From: Paenibacillus borealis
GTDB lineage: Bacteria; Bacillota; Bacilli; Paenibacillales; Paenibacillaceae
Direction: 5' to 3'
Length of the DNA: 64,000 nucleotides
NCBI RefSeq assembly: GCF_000758665.1
Contig: NZ_CP009285.1
Coordinates: 5,890,001 to 5,954,000, forward strand
Part shown: piece by piece, positions 63,748 through 64,000 of the stretch
How the letters are laid out: each line of letters begins with the position of its first letter
Position numbering within the stretch: the first letter of the stretch is position 1
Program-made: the position numbers and the translations under genes
The notes under the pieces: generated by a model
What the model saw: the letters and a program-made list of their open reading frames with translations, nothing else
Database searches by the model: none
Told to the model about the DNA's origin: nothing

Positions 63748-64000
63748 CTAGCCTTTGACTGCGCCGCCCAGTCCTTCGACCAGATAACGCTGAATGAACA
63801 TGAAGAGCAGCACCGGCGGAATCAGCCCGATAATACTGCCGGCCGCAAGCGACGCGTACTGGACGCTGAATTCGCCGACCATGAATTTGAGGCCGATCGG
63901 AATCGTGAACCGGTCCGGCGTCGTAATGAACGAGAAGGCAACCAGGAATTCATTCCACACTCCGATGAAGGCGAACGCGCTTGTTGCTACTATTCCCGGC
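63748..64000 (-). CDS. Sugar ABC permease, MalG type (5' end outside window)
   Basis: The last 83 or so residues of a permease, open to the window edge. They include FAFIGVWNEFLVAFSFITTPDRFT, typical of the penultimate helix region, and the end FIQRYLVEGLGGAVKG. The start and the partner permease lie beyond position 64000. It is the third sugar importer in this window. Confidence 0.9.
   Translation of the reverse strand, partial: PGIVATSAFAFIGVWNEFLVAFSFITTPDRFTIPIGLKFMVGEFSVQYASLAAGSIIGLIPPVLLFMFIQRYLVEGLGGAVKG

Noticed and set aside
1..64000. Insertion sequences, transposases, prophage or integrase genes
   Set aside because: No product resembles a transposase, integrase or phage structural protein in any frame I read.

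Overview
The window looks like a chromosomal segment of a Paenibacillus-type Firmicute, a soil or plant-biomass degrader. The reasons are large S-layer-homology (SLH) anchored glycosidases, YesM/YesN two-component pairs beside LplB/LplC-type sugar importers, strong AGGAGG ribosome binding sites with frequent GTG/TTG starts, and sites resembling the catabolite element cre. I saw no rRNA, tRNA, CRISPR array, prophage or insertion sequence. Both ends cut genes: a response regulator at the left and a sugar permease at the right.

Layout. (1) 1-18260 is a fructan locus on the minus strand. A LacI-type repressor is followed by two permeases and a lipoprotein binding protein, then a fructokinase fused to a GH32 beta-fructosidase, a cytoplasmic LamG-GH32 enzyme, a 1,923-residue SLH-anchored LamG-GH32 enzyme and a fourth, divergent GH32. 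Four near-identical palindromic operators lie around the repressor and transporter promoters. (2) 18450-20668 is a polar amino-acid ABC importer. It is followed by two abutting tandem-repeat arrays with exact periods of 52 and 51 bp. (3) 21647-26220 holds a cytoplasmic GH115 alpha-glucuronidase divergent from an AraC regulator. (4) 26230-35363 holds an AI-2E family exporter, an OmpR-type two-component system, a SUFU/SUKH gene pair, another 52-bp-period array and a heterodimeric ABC exporter. (5) 35395-43449 is a malate module: two-component system, 2-hydroxycarboxylate symporter, malic enzyme and pyruvate phosphate dikinase. (6) 43496-45109 is a membrane diguanylate cyclase. (7) 45271-59346 is a mannan locus: CE7 esterase, GH130 phosphorylase, importer without ATPase, a YesM/YesN pair with a second binding-protein gene between its two members, and an SLH-GH26 mannanase. 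(8) 59631-64000 holds a HAD nucleotidase, a 48-residue membrane protein, a GH43 enzyme and part of another sugar importer.

How it works together. Large polymers are probably cut at the cell surface by SLH-anchored enzymes. Oligosaccharides then enter through ATPase-less importers, probably powered by a shared MsmX-type ATPase encoded elsewhere, and are finished in the cytoplasm. The fructan locus resembles a cut-or-cyclise outside, import, open inside scheme, because a surface enzyme and a cytoplasmic paralogue share the same unusual GH32 active-site signature (Glu in place of the nucleophile Asp). The mannan locus has a candidate three-component sensor (kinase, extra binding protein, regulator) and a motif shared by three of its promoters. 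The malate genes form a malate to pyruvate to phosphoenolpyruvate route under apparent CcpA and two-component control.
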